Assembly (NCBI GenBank): GCA_019313105.1
Contig: JAFDBW010000016.1
Location: 1-8,029 of the forward strand
Reading direction: 5' to 3'
Source: Deltaproteobacteria bacterium
GTDB lineage: Bacteria; Desulfobacterota; Desulfuromonadia; Desulfuromonadales; BM103
Length of the DNA stretch: 8,029 nt
Shown here: piece after piece, positions 7,620-8,029 of the stretch
Position numbering within the stretch: position 1 is the stretch's first letter
Layout of the letters: each line of letters opens with the position of its first letter
Position numbers and translations under genes: made by a program
Notes under the pieces: generated by a model
The model's database searches: none
Told to the model about the DNA's origin: nothing
The model's input: only the letters and a program-made list of their open reading frames with translations

Positions 7620-7621
7620 CA
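7617..7621 (-). promoter_or_regulatory. TGATG stop/start overlap coupling ttcA-like and phosphatase genes
   Basis: On the minus strand the TGA at 7621-7619 shares its last A with the ATG at 7619-7617. The purine-rich stretch just upstream (GAACGAAAGAAAG) may act as a weak ribosome binding site. This arrangement normally means that ribosomes ending the first gene restart on the second. Confidence 0.7.
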
Positions 7622-8029
7622 GGTCTTTCTTTCGTTCATTTGCACCAGCCTCAACATTTCCTGGTCGAGCAGGTGACGTGGGCGGACGTTGCCTAGCGCA
7701 CTAATCATGCTGCGTTTCAGATAGCGATTTTCCTTGTGCAGATCCGCCAGCAGGCGCTTCATCCTCTGTCGCTTCTGGTCTGTCTGGCCCATCACCGGAC
7801 AACCGCAATCGATAATCGGAAAATCGTTCTGGCGGGCAAACTTGACGATGTCTGCCTCTTCAACGTAGACCAGGGGGCGAATCACCGTGTGACGCTGGTT
7901 GTCCGCCAAGAGTCTGGGACTCATGGCAGCCAGAGTGCCAATGTAAAACTGGTTCAACAGCAGGGTCTCGATAAAATCGTCGAGATGATGGCCAAGGGCA
8001 ATCTTGTTGCAGCCGAGGCGATCGGCGAC
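7619..8029 (-). CDS. ttcA: TtcA-family tRNA 2-thiocytidine biosynthesis protein, C-terminal part
   Basis: TtcA is an ATP-dependent PP-loop enzyme with an Fe-S cluster that thiolates cytidine 32 of certain tRNAs. Only the last 136 residues are in the window; the frame runs open off the end at 8029, and the TTG at 7957 is internal (LLLNQFYIG). Family signatures are ALGHHLDDFIETLLLNQFY, matching the GHHxDDxxxT block of TtcA, then TVIRPLVYVEEADIVKFA and FPIIDCGCPV. In E. coli TtcA a cluster-binding Cys lies in the matching PC-x-x-C stretch; here the spacing is C-G-C. The PP-loop SGGxDS motif and the other two cluster cysteines would lie outside the window. TilS is less likely because of the GHHLDD context and the C-terminal Cys pair. 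It is the first visible gene of the minus-strand operon. The gene symbol is moderately certain. Confidence 0.85.
   Translation of the reverse strand, partial: VADRLGCNKIALGHHLDDFIETLLLNQFYIGTLAAMSPRLLADNQRHTVIRPLVYVEEADIVKFARQNDFPIIDCGCPVMGQTDQKRQRMKRLLADLHKENRYLKRSMISALGNVRPRHLLDQEMLRLVQMNERKT

Overview
The window is tightly packed bacterial DNA of moderately high GC, with six protein-coding loci and no gap longer than about 25 bases. The gene set points to a Desulfuromonadales/Geobacterales-type deltaproteobacterium: methionine-salvage mtnA next to glnE, a receiver/DUF4388 (PATAN)/J-domain/TPR protein, a PilZ protein, a stand-alone SpoIIE-type phosphatase and a TtcA-like tRNA thiolase. This placement rests on gene content and protein flavour only; there is no rRNA here.

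Plus strand, 1-6090: the 3' part of mtnA (5' end outside the window) is followed after 8 bases by an intact, long glnE. GlnE is the two-headed enzyme that adds AMP to and removes it from glutamine synthetase. The start codon of the next gene lies inside the end of glnE (11-base overlap). That gene would encode about 634 residues: a response-regulator receiver, a DUF4388/PATAN-like region, a J domain and TPRs. In this sequence it is broken four times between 4296 and 5202: one in-frame TAA, one apparent 1-base loss and two apparent 1-base gains. Correcting all four restores one continuous frame, so the gene is either a young pseudogene or a patch of poor sequence.

Minus strand, 8029-6114: an apparent operon reads ttcA-like (5' end outside the window), then a SpoIIE/RsbU-type PP2C phosphatase that starts in a TGATG overlap, then, after 18 bases, a protein with a receiver-like N-terminus and a C-terminal PilZ domain. 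The two transcription units converge on a 23-base junction at 6091-6113 with a weak imperfect hairpin.

Functionally, the plus-strand unit pairs housekeeping metabolism and nitrogen control with a signalling/chaperone adaptor. The minus-strand unit pairs a tRNA-modification enzyme with two signalling outputs, serine/threonine dephosphorylation and probable c-di-GMP binding. The most notable item is the damaged receiver-PATAN-J-TPR gene. I saw no mobile element, CRISPR array, tRNA or rRNA.
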